NCBI RefSeq assembly: GCF_905171765.1
Contig: NC_053391.1
Location: 151,610,839-151,674,838 of the forward strand
DNA: 64,000 nt
Origin: Bufo bufo
Taxonomy: Eukaryota; Chordata; Amphibia; Anura; Bufonidae
Direction: 5' to 3'
In this document: positions 46,843 to 58,318 of the stretch, in pieces
Numbering within the stretch: position 1 is the first letter of the stretch
Layout of the letters: each line of letters opens with the position of its first letter
Position numbers and translations under genes: made by a program
Notes under the pieces: generated by a model
Databases searched by the model: none
What the model was told of the DNA's origin: nothing
What the model saw: the letters and a program-made list of their open reading frames with translations, nothing else

Positions 46843-47525
46843 GCGAGCGCCTAGCAAGCGCTCAGGCCGCTCCACTGCCAACAACCTTATGTTCTCACTT
46901 TTTTTGGGGTGCAACTGGTATATCACACAAGTAGAAATTATTTGTTCCAACAGCGTTTGTCACTCTGTGTAGCTGCGGTAACGCAGCAAAAACCGCAAAC
47001 AAAAGCTGCACTAATCAAATGCACTATATTGTAAGTATATTATTGGTATATCACACCCCTGCCTCAATCACTTTATTTGTGGGGCAACTGGTATATCACA
47101 CCAGTAGAAATTATTTGTTCCAATAGCGTTTGTCTCTTTGTGTAGCTGCGGTAACAAATGCTGCACTACCCAAATGCACTATATAGAAAGTATATTATTG
47201 GTATATAACACCTCTGCTTCAATCAGTTTATTTGGAGGGCAACTGGTATATCACGCCAGTTGAAATTATTTGTTCCAATAGCGTTTGTCACTCTGTGTAG
47301 CTGCGGTAACAGAGCAAAACCGCAAACAAATGCTGCACTACCCAAATGCACTATATAAAAAGTATATTATTAGTATATAACACCCCTGCTTCAATCAGTT
47401 TTTTGGGGGGGCAACTGGTATATCACATAAGTAGAAATGATTTGTTCCAATAGAATTTGTCACTCTGTGTAGCTGCGGTAACGCAGCAAAACCGCAAACA
47501 AATGCTGCACTACCCAAATGCCCTG

Positions 47526-49104
47526 TGAAAGTCGGGCCGCCCCCCCCAGCCAGGTTTGGTATTTGTCATTTGTTATGTATTTAATATGCCGATATGGCTG
47601 CCTGTTGGTTGTCACCGGGATTAAGCTGTTCTGTGTATAGTAGCATGCTCATCGGTCGTCTCAATCCACCCAGGGTTGGCAGCTGCAAATTGTAGTGAGG
47701 TTGTGCACTTATTGAGGTGACTGATATTTGAGCACATTGACCATCTCGTTCCATTCTGTCTTATATAGTTTCCGGTGCACTATACAGGCAGTGGCAATCT
47801 GATACAATTATGATATATGTACTGGCCTCGTGTCACAGCCACTATCTCTGGCTGTGACCTTCCGTCATTGCTTGTTCGGCACTCCTCGCTATAGTTCCGT
47901 TCCTGTGTCATTTGTGGTTCTTTATGGGTTAACTCCCCTGTGTACCTATTAGGAGTTAATCCTCTGTCTGCTCCATGGGTGTGGTCTCTCTGCTGCACCC
48001 ATGGAACCTGTATATAAGCCTGAGGTTTCTTCAGTTCTGTGTCAGCTCTCCTGGTGTGTGTTGTCTGTCCTGGTCCTGGTTTGTACTCTCTCTCCCATGC
48101 TGCTGACCCATGGGATCCGTGTCTATCTGCCTGTGCTCTGTGGGTTTCCCTACTTGTTCATTTACGTCCTTTCCTGTCTTTCTGTTATCTGTTCTGCTAG
48201 TTATGTTTTAGTTACTTTGTGTTTATTCTGATGTCTGTGTTCAGCAAGCCTTTGCAGCAGAGTGGCATGACAAGGCCATGCAGTTTACTACTGGTGGAGC
48301 AAGTCCTTCTCTGCTCATTGCCACTCCTGCTCCCTTGCGTGAACTCCTGCTTGTATTATTAGTTGCCCTGTTTTGTATTCATATGTCTGTGTTCAGCAAG
48401 CCTTTGCAGCAGAGTGGCATGACAAGGCCATGCAGTTTACTACTGGTGGAGCAAGTCCTTCTCTGCTTATTGCCACTCCTGCTCCCTTGCATGAACTCCT
48501 GCTTGTGTTATTATTTGCCCTGTTTTGTATTTACCTGTCTGTTATGTTTGCCTATGTGCCGTCGGTACCTTCTGGTACCTGTTGTCCATTCGCTCCTGCT
48601 GTCACTGTCTAGGTCACGCTCCAGAGTGGACCCTGGCAACTTCCTGCGGCTAAGTCTAACCCTACCATCTAGGGCTCTAGTGAAAACCAGGAGTTGCTTA
48701 GTTACGCCCCTCTGGAGTATTACTAGACAGTGGCGCAGTGGGGGTTATCTCCCACTGTGCTGACGGTACATAGAGCTCATGTTTTATCTGTGCTGCTTTC
48801 CATGTTTCTGTTTGTGCAATAAACTCTTATGTGTCTGTACCTGATTTCCGTTTATTGCTTGACGATGCGGTGGTCTCTCCTGGGACCTCCAACTCGTGAC
48901 ACCTCGGGGGGGTTTCATCCACACTTTCCTGTATTTCCCTACTGGGTTTTAACTATGTATCATTCATTCATGCTGTTTGTATGCATATATGTTTAATAAA
49001 GATTTGTATGAACATTGCCGCTGGTGTGTTTTGCAATTATAGGAGTTTTATATTTTGTGGCCGTGCGGTGCATTTAGTGGCTGGCTTCAGCCTTTTTTTT
49101 TTTT
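47526..49104. mobile_element. Unclassified insertion carrying a solo LTR
   Basis: Interrupts the ~170-bp array. It begins GTGAAAGTCGGGCCGCC and ends with a run of T before TATTACCCAAATGC. An AATAAAG word lies at ~48995. Inside it is the 1071-bp solo LTR. No coding domain remains; a retroelement 3' end is plausible but not shown. Confidence 0.45.
47831..48901 (+). repeat. Solo LTR with perfect 5-bp target duplication
   Basis: 1071 bp, TGTCACAGCC...ACTCGTGACA, flanked by CCTCG on both sides (47826-47830 and 48902-48906). A TATA box (GTATATAAG, 48010-48018) and an AATAAA signal (~48817) give the plus orientation and a U3-R-U5 layout. It contains a tandem duplication of ~152 bp (from ~48232 and ~48384). 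The ORFs in it are chance frames. The internal region was lost by recombination between two LTRs. Confidence 0.88.
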
Positions 49105-49380
49105 TTGGTATATTACCCAAATGCACTATATAGAAAGTATATTATTGGTATATAACACCCCTGCTTCAATCAGTTTTTTTGGGGGGACTACTGGTATATC
49201 ATACCAGTTGAAATTATTTGTTCCAATATTGTTTGTCACTCTGTATAGCTGCAGTATCGCAACAGAAATGCACACAACTGCTGCACAATACAATTGCACT
49301 ATAATATACTTTCTATGTTAGAAAGTATATTATAAGTATATCACACCCCTCAGTAAGTCACACCTATCGATAGCACACCT

Positions 49381-50092
49381 ATACCAGTCCTTAAAAGTAC
49401 TTTTGTGGCCCTATTAGTTAGCGTTTGGTGTCCCTAACAGTCTGTTCCTGCTCCACACAGCAACCTCTCCCTACACTGGCAAAAGACTGAATATAAAATT
49501 GCAGCCAGATTGGGTTTATTTATAAGGTAGGGGTTATGTCCATGTGCTGAAACGTCTCAATTGGCTGTCCTGTACCACCTGATGGATGTGTCATGGGTCA
49601 AAGTTCTTCACAATGTAAAAGAATATGGCGCCGTCGGACATCGCCATATGTTCGCCCTTTCGGCAAACCGCGAACGAGCAAAGTTCACTGCGAAACAACC
49701 GCCAGGTGAACCACAAGGCCATCTCTATTCCTATATTAAATATGGTATCTTTAAATAAAACATGTATAATTAAATATTTGTGATTTTCAATAAAGATAAT
49801 TTATTTTCTACTTTTATTTTTTCTTATTCATTTGTTTTTTTTTACTTATTTATTCTGAAAGAGATACACATTTCTTCAAATATTTCATTACATACCCTTG
49901 AGATCGGGATGCAGCACTATTTTCCACTGTTTTCCAGGGAATCCGTGCGTACACAGGACCTGTCAGCTGTCATGATATATCTGGTTTAGTAAACAATATA
50001 TTATTGTGGAACATCTTGTCTTAGGACTCTACAATGCATGTTTGGGGGTTTGCCTCTATATAATCTGACACTGTCCAATCAGTGCTGATAGC
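49381..50092. other. Element tail, then plain AT-rich sequence
   Basis: 49381-49740 has a GC-richer tail (CAACCTCTCCCTACACT, GCAAACCGCGAACGAGCAAA) comparable to 22800-23117, so it probably ends the element with the ~170-bp array. 49746-50092 has no recognisable feature. Confidence 0.5.
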
Positions 50093-50399
50093 TAGTGTTG
50101 AGCACGAATATTCGAATAGCAATTTTTTTTAGCGAATATCGCCACTTCGCTAATTCGCTAATATTTTGAATATAGCACTATAAATTCGCTATTTCGAATA
50201 TATTCTTTTTTTTTTGTTTTTTTTATTGTTATATTTTTTTCTTTCCCACTTCCCAAAAGTAGTTCTTATCTGTCCTGAGGATTCCTGGCTTCCTGGCTGC
50301 TCCAGTCGGTGCCCGTTGCCGCTTCTGCCGACTTCTGTGCTCCTGGAGCGTCCCCATCACCATGGGAACACCTCCATACTAGAATGTACTGTCGGATGT

Positions 50400-50686
50400 G
50401 AGAATTAAGTTGAAATCGCAATGCGATTACTTCAAGTTATATTAATTGAATTACGATTTCAACTTAGCACTGCTATATTCCATATTCGTTAACTTCGTTA
50501 ATTCTAGCAAGCAGACCCTTTAGAAACACAGCTCTAAGTTGAAATCGCAATTCGATTATTATAACTTGAATTAATCGAATTGCGATTTCAACTTAGTACT
50601 GCTATTTTCCATATTCGTTAACTTCGTTAATTCTAGCAAGCAGACCCATTAGAAACACAGCTCTAAGTTGAAATCGCAATTCGATA
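50400..50686. repeat. 129-bp tandem array, left part
   Basis: Unit: CTCTAAGTTGAAATCGCAAT, TCGATTATTATAACTTGAAT, TAATCGAATTGCGATTTCAA, CTTAGCACTGCTATATTCC, GTTAACTTCGTTAATTC, GCAAGCAGACCCATTAG. The first half is itself palindromic. Spacing is 129 bp (50511 and 50640; 59526 and 59655). The right part is at 59432-59750. The last bases (50675-50686, CGCAATTCGATA) are the L1 target duplication. Confidence 0.85.
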
Positions 50687-50965
50687 TTATTTTTTTTTAA
50701 CTCTATTTATTAAAAAAGAATAAGACAAGTATGGCATACACATGACATCATGATGACCCACGCAGGGGTCAATTAGAAATGCAGGTACAGTACATTCACA
50801 TAGGTACACTAACATGTAGCTGGAGTCGCATACGTGAGATTACATGACATTGGCTGGGATGATACAAGTTCCATACATCACAGACATAGTACATACACAA
50901 AGAGCTAAACATTAGAGGTAACATCACATCCCCACAAAAATTCACTTCATGGGGCAAAGGATCCT

Positions 50966-53494
50966 TTAAGGGCCGTCAGCTGTCGGGTGCAGATACGAAG
51001 TATGCAAAGTGATTGGAGATGCGCACCAAACTCCCCACACCTTATCAAACTTTTGTGGGCACCCCCTGTGTTTATAGACAATATTCTCCATGGAGACTGC
51101 ATTATTTACAAGAGAAAGCCATTGTCCCTTTGAGGGAGGGGAGTCTCCCATCCATCGTAGGGCTATCGCCTTCCTGGCTAAAAATAGGGTTTCTTCTAAG
51201 AAGATTCTGTGGTAATGTGACCACGATTCTTCATCTAGAACACCTAGGATACACATCTTGGGACACAGCTGCAATGTCGGAGGGACCATGGTCTCGAGAA
51301 CCTTTCAGTACCGAAACCCAATACTGGCGAATGATTGGACAGTCCCAAATCATATGCCAAAAATTAGCACCCTCCTCATCGCACCTATGACACCTGGAGT
51401 GATCCATCCTACCCATCTTTTGAAGTCTAGTGGGAGTAAGATAGCTGCAGTGAAGGATAAAAGGCTGAATCATCCTGTTCTTTATAGAGGGTGATACTCT
51501 GGTTGGGGCAATTAAAGCCTCCTTCCACTCCTCAGCAGATAAAGAGGGTATTAGCAACTTCCACCTGTCCTCGACAGCCAACGGAGTTACCAACATACGG
51601 CAGTCAAGCAAGTGTGTGTAGAGAGCAGACACCATCCCCCTAGGGCCCTGAGATTTCAAAACCCCAATGATAGGGTATATAGATATGCTCCCACTCCCGC
51701 TCCGGAACTGGGTCTGCAGCGCGTGCCGCAGTTGAAGATATCTGTAGAAAAGAGTACGTGGCACCTGAAATCTGTCCTGTATCTGGGAGAATGAGCTTAG
51801 CTGCCCACCCACATATAGATCCCCCAACACTAGTATCCCATACCTTTTCCACTCAGACACCCCTTCCAACCGTGTCAGGTGAGGAAACATACAATTGTCC
51901 CATATGGGGACTTCACTAGGTAAGTCCTTGTAGGTATTCAGTTTGGACGCCTGCCATATCTGATGGGCTAGCTTGTGGATTGGAAGGATGCCCCTTTGTA
52001 GATGGCGAGAGCCTTCCAGGACAGGCCACAGCGTAGATACCTGCAGATAGTCATGCAGATAGGATTCTGCGTTAGGCCGTGGAGCCTCAGTAAGCCTATA
52101 AAGTAAAGGAAAAAATCCGGAAGGGAAGCACCACCCTGCAGCTTTGATCTTTGAAGAACCGGGAGTGAGAGCTTTCTTCTGGATTTTCCCCAGACAAAGG
52201 CAGTATTCAAAGCGTGAATGCGCTTAAAGAAACCTCGGGGGACCGGAGTACACGCGTGGGATAACAGGTACAGACCTTTGGGCAGCAGCACCATCTTCAC
52301 TAGATTCAGTCTTCCCATTACTGACAATGGGAGGGATTCCCAAGTTTTTAATTTATCTTGAAACATGGATTCTAAGGGTTCAATATTCAATAGGTAGGAG
52401 AGTTGGGGATCTTTGGTGATTATCACTCCTAAATCTATCAACTACAGGCAGATTATAATGGCACTCCGGTCAATCATGTATCCATAGGGGCATAATGGCT
52501 GACTTGCCCCAATTTATGTGTAGTCCAGAGTATTGCCCAAAGCACTCTATGATTTCAATCGCTCTCGGAAGAGACATTTCCAGATCTGACATAAATAGGA
52601 TCAAGTCATCTGCATACAACCCTATTCTATCCTCTCTGCCTACCTCACACACCCCTTTTTAGATTCGATCCTGTCTAAATCTGATGGCCAAGTGCTCTAT
52701 TGCTATTGCGAACAACAGAGGCGAGAGCGGTCATCCTTGCCTTGTACCTCTATGTAAAGAAAGCCTGTCAGAGTATGAACCATTAAGCTGAATACACGCA
52801 GTGGGATTCCTGTACAGAATGTCTATCCATCTAATGAAATTGGGACCAAAGCCAAAGCTCCTCAGCACAGCTACTAAGAAGGGCCATTCTAGGGAGTCAA
52901 AAGCTTTAGCCGTATCCAGAGAGGCTAGTGCCCACCTTTCTTTCTCGGCAACTCCCACCTGTGCAATCACTTGAGCCCTCCTAATGTTGTCTGAGGTGGA
53001 TCTCCCAGGCATAAAGCCAGATTGATCAGAATGAATCACAGACGTGATCACCTTGTTCAATCTAATCTGTTGCCTAGACGCCTAGTTAGGTTTTATAGTC
53101 CAAGTTCAAAAGAGAAATTGGACGATAAGATCCGCAGTCCAACGGATCCTTGCCGGGTTTCAAAAAGACCACAATAGAAGCATCGTACATAGAATCCGGC
53201 AAGGAGCCACGGGAGTGCGCCGCCCTGTACATCTTCAACAGTTGTGGACCGAAGCTCTCCCCATATCTAGAGTATACCTCCACCGACATGTCATCTGGGC
53301 CAGGAGCCTTCCCTACCAGTAAATCCTTAATAGCCTGTTCCACTTCCTCTAAAGTAATATCCTCCTCCATAATGCCCCTGTCTAGATCGCCCAGCCGAGG
53401 ATAGGACACTTCACTGAGGTACCTCTCTAATTCCTGCCGTGAGTAGGTAACCGCCGACTTGTATAGATCTTTATAAAAATTATGAAAGCATTTC
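50966..53494 (-). pseudogene. L1 ORF2, 3' part: reverse transcriptase and zinc knuckle
   Basis: The minus-strand pieces, in order, are: GKAPGPDDMSVEVY, then FLKPGKDPLDCGSYRPISLL; SGFMPGRSTSDNIRRAQ; LASLDTAKAFDSLEWPFL with the first catalytic D; GTRQG followed by TGA where Cys is expected (~52729); LYADDLILFMSD, the YADD catalytic box; a thumb/connection region (51968-52441); and the C-terminal knuckle CHRCDEEGANFWHMIWDCP near 51360. The last ~100 codons are in another frame (to 50966). Several other stops and shifts occur (an in-frame stop before KGVCEVG, for example). In a live element this domain copies the L1 RNA at the nicked target. Confidence 0.9.
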
Positions 53495-53499
53495 AGTAT

Positions 53500-54343
53500 T
53501 GTGGCGAAACCAACCTCGCCACTGGGTTTTGGAGAGGCCTGTTTAAAAGCCTCTTGCCTCAGGATTATGGCCCATACTAACTTTTAAACCCCTGAACCTA
53601 TTCAAGTAAATTTTGGATAGGTTTGTCCCCAAGTTATACTGTTTAAATTGATGTAAGTCATATGTATGGACAATGTAAAGTCACAAAGTTGTAACAATTT
53701 ATAATAAGTGTAACTTGTCAGCTTGGGAGGAATATGCTGGGTGTGTTTCTATTGTGCCATTGTCCCATTGTGTGTTTAAATGGTGATGTCTGTCCTGTTG
53801 TATCCACATGTGTATTGGCGATTTCCCTTTGTCCTGAGAGATAATTGGATTGCTCCTCGGTTGTCTCCGGGACAGAGAGGAGGAAACCATGATGCATTGT
53901 GGGGAGATGTTGTATCTGTCCTGTGTCGCAGTCTCCCTTCTGGTCCTCTGGGGGCGTGAACGATTGGTTGCTGTACTTACATTGTATGTATTGTAAATTA
54001 CTGATTGGTTGTATTTCAAAACCCTGTGGGCAGTACTATGTTTGTGGTTTATGAATAAAAGAGGCTGTACTTGAAGTACAGTCAGACCACTGCTTGACCC
54101 TCAACACGGAGCCTTGTCTCGTTATTGGGGGGATCCGCTGTATGCTGTTAGAGACTGATTGCCAGGAGTGTAAGCTGATTCCTGTTTGCCTGCTAGCAGC
54201 TATTCGTGAGGTTCCAGTTTGGAGTGCTATTTTGTATCCAGTTCGGGGGTTTGGTGTTCTGCAGTAGCTGTGCCTGTCTCTCAGAAAGGGGCATATCGCC
54301 TAAACGGATTTTAACCCCTTGTCTGCTGAAACGGTCCGTTACA
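53500..54343 (+). repeat. 5' LTR
   Basis: 844 bp, TGTGGCGAAACC...GGTCCGTTACA. AATAAAAG at ~54053 is a likely polyadenylation signal. I count about a dozen to fifteen differences from the 3' LTR, so similarity is ~98% and insertion is fairly recent. Confidence 0.9.
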
Positions 54344-54433
54344 TTGGTGGCAAGCAGCGGGATCGTTCCTACAGCCAGAAGGACAGCTACAGGAGACACC
54401 ATTTCTTTGGATTTTACAACTTAAGGGCAACGC

Positions 54434-55069
54434 ATGTCTCAGTACAGCGACCCTAAAAGCACCAGGATGGAACCAGCAGTGGAGTACAGATACTCTGTTG
54501 AGGAATTTGACCGTATGATGTGGTTGCGGCTGAACTTCTTCGGACCCAATCCAGCTGAGAAATACGTGAAGTTCGTGAGGAGTCTAGTGTTCAAGACCCT
54601 ACTATACCGGGCAGAAGGGGACGGTCAGCTGCCACGTTGGGTGGACCTCCATCGGAATTTACAGTTGCGGGACAGAGGGAGCTCAGTCTCCTCTCCCCAG
54701 CGGCAGAGTGTCCAGCAGGGAATTGGGAGCCCAGTCTCCATTCCCCAGCGGCAGTGTGAATTGCAGGGAATTGGGAGCCCAGTCTCCATTCCCCAGCGGC
54801 AGTGTGAAGTGCAGGGAGAGGAGAGCAGCGTCCTCCCTCCCCAGCAGCAGGCTGAGTTACAGGGGGCAGAGGTAGTTGTTCCTGCCCCCCAGCAGCAGAG
54901 TGATATGCCGGGAAGGCAGTGTGAAATGCAGGGAGAGGAGAGCAGCGTCCTCCCTCCCCAGCGGCAGGCTGAGTTACAGGGGGCAGAGGTAGTTGTTCCT
55001 GCCCCCCAGCAGCAGCATGATTTTTTTGGGAATTGGGAGCCCAGTCTCCATTCCCCAGCGGCCGTGTGA
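54434..55069 (+). pseudogene. Gag-like repeat protein, N-terminal frame
   Basis: This is the only coding region of the LTR element. The N-terminus (MSQYSDPKSTRMEPAVEYRY, then a WLRLNFFGP region) has no domain I can name. From residue ~75 it is a series of ~19-residue repeats of the form G-x-x-SPVS-x-PQRQ-x-x-x-Q, rich in Q, S and P, and probably disordered. The frame is lost near a T7 run (55021-55027) and continues in the frame that opens at 54993. Position and lack of pol motifs suggest a gag-like RNA or particle protein for an element that would borrow pol in trans. That role is inference. Confidence 0.6.
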
Positions 55070-55794
55070 TATACAGGGAATTGGGAGCCCAGTCTCCATT
55101 CCCCAGCGGCCGTGTGATTTATTGGGAATTGGGAGCCCAGTCTCCATTCCCCAGCGGCAGGCGGAGTTACAGGGGGCAGAGACAGTCAGTCCTGTCCCCC
55201 AGCGGCAGAGTGTCCAGCAGGGAATAGAGAGCCCAGTCTCCTTTCCCCAGCAGCAGGACACTGTATTGGGAGCGGAGATGGTCGGTCGCCCTCCCCAGCG
55301 GCTGGAAGTATGTATGGGAGAGGAGCTCGTTACCCCCTCTCCCCAGCGGCAGCTTAACGCACCAGGGGGAGACAGTAAGCCCCACAACAGTGCAGATGGG
55401 ACCGTGGTCTCTGCACCTACAGGACAGGGGGTAGGGACAGTCGGTCTCCCCCTCCAGCAGCAAAGCTGGGTATCCAAAGGGGAGACAGTCGGTCTCCCCC
55501 TCCAACAACTAGGCTCCAACCAGGCTTCTTCCGTGGTAGCGCTGGCACCAGGGCAGAGTACCGCTGATCCCTGCCCACAAAGCAACCTCCACTCCAAGCC
55601 AGGGAGCAACACAGAGACCGGGAGTACCAGCTTCCAACATAACCTTGGTGGACTCACTGGACAGAGACAGGCTACCAAATTCAACAGGTCCAGTATTGGG
55701 TTGTGGGTGGACTGCCAGACTAACTCAGGTACTGACCGTGAGGTCAGGTATCTGGTTAGTCTTCCCTGGGGGGGGGGGGAGATGTGTGGCAAAA
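54993..55794 (+). pseudogene. Gag-like repeat protein, continuing frame
   Basis: Continues the same repeats (IGSPVSIPQRP...LQGAETVSPVPQRQ...). Then comes a less regular Ser/Gly/Gln-rich C-terminus that runs through the polypurine tract into the 3' LTR; the true end is not defined. A 277-codon minus-strand frame over the same DNA is a by-product of the GC-rich repeats. The frame relative to 54434-55069 differs by one base, most simply a length change in the T7 run. Confidence 0.55.
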
Positions 55795-56628
55795 CCAACC
55801 TCGCCACTGGGTTTTGGAGAGGCCTGTTTAAAAGCCTCTTGCCTCAGGATTATGGCCCATACTAACTTTTAAACCCCTGAACCTATTCAAGTGAATTTTG
55901 GATAGGTTTGTCCCCAAGTTATACTGTTTAAATTGATGTAAGTTATATGTATGGACATTGTAAAGTCACAAAGTTGTAACAATTTATAATAGGTGTAACT
56001 TGTCAGCTTGGGAGGAATATGCTGGGTGTGTTTCTATTGTGCCATTGTCCCATTGTGTGTTAAATTGGTGATGTCTGTCCTGTTGTATCCACATGTGTAT
56101 TGGCGATTTCCCTTTGTCCTGAGAGATAATTGGATTGCTCCTCGGTTGTCTCCGGGACAGAGAGGAGGAAACCATGATGCATTGTGGGGAGATGTTGTAT
56201 CTGTCCTGTGTCGCAGTCTTCCTTCTGGTCCTCTGGGGGCGTGAACGATTGGTTGCTGTACTTACATTGTATGTGTTGGAAATTACTGATTTGTTGTATT
56301 TCAAAACCCTGTGGGCAGTACTATGTTTGTGGTTTATGAATAAAAGAGGCTGTACTTGAAGTACAGTCAGACCACTGCTTGACCCTCAACACGGAGCCTT
56401 GTCTCGTTATTGGGGGGATCCGCTGTATGCTGTTAGAGACTGATTGCCAGGAGTGTAAGCTGATTCCTGTTTGTCTGCTAGCAGCTATTCGTGAGGTTCC
56501 AGTTTGGAGTGCTATTTTGTATCCAGTTCGGGGGTTTGGTGTTCTGCAGTAGCTGTGCCTGTCTCTCAGAAAGGGGCATATCGCCTAAACGGATTTTAAC
56601 CCCTTGTCTGCTGAAACGGTCCGTTACA
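55795..56628 (+). repeat. 3' LTR
   Basis: 834 bp, TGTGGCAAAACC...GGTCCGTTACA, directly after the G-rich polypurine tract ending GAGATG. Small differences from the 5' LTR are scattered over its length. Confidence 0.9.
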
Positions 56629-56633
56629 ATTAT

Positions 56634-57825
56634 GTCTTGCACCGACTCCACTATTCGCCCATTAACCTCTCGTATGCGGAGTACTAGTGGAGCCATAGTG
56701 TTGGTACGTGCGATGTGCGCAAGTAACTTCCCTGTCTGATTACCTGTTTCAAACGCCTGTTGCTTAAGGAAAAAGAGTTTCCTCTTGCTCTTTTCTTCCA
56801 AATATAACATGTACTGCCTCCCTCTAGACATCCACTCCATTCTGTGCTCTTCAGTAGGAGACTCAGTGAACGCCTTCTCAGCCTCCCTGCAGCTAGCATG
56901 TAAGTCATCCTCTTTACGCTGTGAATCTCTCTTAACATACGATATGGAGGACTTAAGACAGCCTCTGAGGTATGCCTTCAATGTCTCCCACAACAGCAGG
57001 GCATCGGTAGAGTCGCCCTGAGCCTCGAAAAACATGCTCAGCTGATCAGGAATTCTGTCATTTAAACCGAACAGGGTAAGCCAAAAAGGATGTATGCGCA
57101 TTTTACTGCCGATACTGACATAATCAGACATGGCCAATTCCGCTAGGACTGGGGCATGGTCAGAGGGCCCTTGCGGTCCAAGGCGGATATCCACCAGGTC
57201 AGTATACACTATGGAGTTACCGAATAAGTAGTCTATTCTAGACAGGGCTCCTCTGGCGGGGGTGAAACAGGAGTACTCCCTGGTGTGTGGATTCCTGGCT
57301 CTCCACATATCTATCTATCCCATCTCTTGGGAAATTCTAGCAAGGACCGTGCTCTCCTCTGCTGAGCCACCTCTGTCGGCCCTGCAGCTAAACCTGTCTA
57401 GATCCTCCCTCATCACTTGGTTGAATCTCCCATACATAAGAAACGGGCAGTGGGATAGTTGGCCATGAAGCCCACGACTGCTTGCAGCAGAGAGAGAGAT
57501 GCTGGAGGTGAGTTATACAAATTAACAATCAAATAGGGAACAAAGTCAATATGAGCATATATGAAAATGTACTGTCCCCCTGGGTCCACAGCTGAATGAT
57601 GAATCTCGCACCTGAGGCTTCTATGAAACAGCAGGGCGACTCCTCTGGAGTGGGAGCTGCAGTAGGCATAAAACAAGTGTTGGGCCCAGGGCTTTTTTAA
57701 CCTGTTTCCCGTTTCCGGGGTGAGGTGAGTTTCTTGAAGGCCCAGAATATGTGGATTAAAGGACCAAATCTGGGAGAACACCGCTATCCTCTTTTTTTGG
57801 ATCACCCAGCCACATTCCATGACAT
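56634..57825 (-). pseudogene. L1 ORF2, 5' part: endonuclease domain
   Basis: ORF2 starts near 57825 on the minus strand (MSWNVAG, the usual endonuclease start) and shifts frame at once into WVIQKKRIAVFS. The AP-endonuclease motifs follow: ILGLQETHL with the catalytic E, GVALLFH, YIFIYAHID, and FLCMGDS, where a one-base loss (~57422) destroys the GDFN motif. The next frame gives SRIDYLFGNS and the SDHAPVLAEL box with the catalytic D-H pair, then a charged linker to QDIIV, where the LTR element interrupts. This domain would nick the target DNA to prime reverse transcription. Confidence 0.9.
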
Positions 57826-58318
57826 CACTCTCAAGGGGGCCATGGTAACACTAGTATTGAATCAAGGACATATATCCACCCATGTAGCACGTGTGTCTGC
57901 AGTTCAGTCATAAGGACTACATGGGACAGTTGCTCCCCTGCTATTATCATGAAGAAAGTTGGCCATACTTGAGACATGTAAGCTTGAGTATGCAGTAACA
58001 TAACACAACAGTAACATTGATAACCTGAACGCGTCGGGTCCAGAACCGACAAACTTGGTGGTCCTTAACTCGGGGACCTGCATGGTGTAGATAGGTGTTG
58101 TAACCATACAGGTATTGCTCCCCCCCTCATTACAGCTAAGGCATGAAAAACTGCTAGTATTGATACATGACATTGGGACAAATTGATATAACATCCGCGA
58201 TTATACTCAGATGAGCCCCAGAGGATTAAGTGTGCAGTCCCAGGAGGCCAACTAGATTGGACGACATTCCTAAAACATGTCCGGGACACACTATATCACA
58301 TAGCAAACATCATCAAAG

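Larger units (their letters stand above)
46880..49380. repeat. ~155-173-bp tandem repeat, split by an insertion
   Basis: Units with CAACTGGTATATCACACCAG, GAAATTATTTGTTCCAATAG, CACTCTGTGTAGCTGCGGTA and CAAATGCACTATATAGAAAG start near 46910, 47083, 47238 and 47413 and resume at ~49110-49380. The insertion is 47526-49104. The right part ends in the palindrome ATAATATACTTTCTA/TAGAAAGTATATTAT (49301-49334). Confidence 0.78.
53500..56628 (+). mobile_element. Non-autonomous LTR retrotransposon inserted in L1 ORF2
   Basis: Two LTRs (53500-54343 and 55795-56628) enclose 1451 bp without RT, integrase or protease. It is flanked by AGTAT (53495-53499) and ATTAT (56629-56633), a 5-bp duplication with one mismatch. 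The ORF2 reading on both sides joins directly (...VQDIIV / ILKCFHNFYKDL), so the insertion point is certain. It starts TGTGGC and ends TTACA. A PBS-like TGGTGGCAAGCAGCGGGAT follows the 5' LTR, and a G11 polypurine tract precedes the 3' LTR. Confidence 0.92.

Noticed and set aside
48278..48763. 161-codon ORF in the solo LTR
   Set aside because: Lies across the LTR U3-R-U5 region and its 152-bp duplication; Leu/Pro-rich low complexity, no domain.
49550..49575. Third hammerhead motif (GCTGAAACGTCTC)
   Set aside because: GAAAC is present, but there is no CUGANGA core or pairing stem at the right distance on either strand.
54974..55807. 277-codon minus-strand ORF over the LTR element
   Set aside because: Opposite-strand shadow of the repeated gag-like region; its peptide repeats are just the antisense of the 57-bp DNA repeat.
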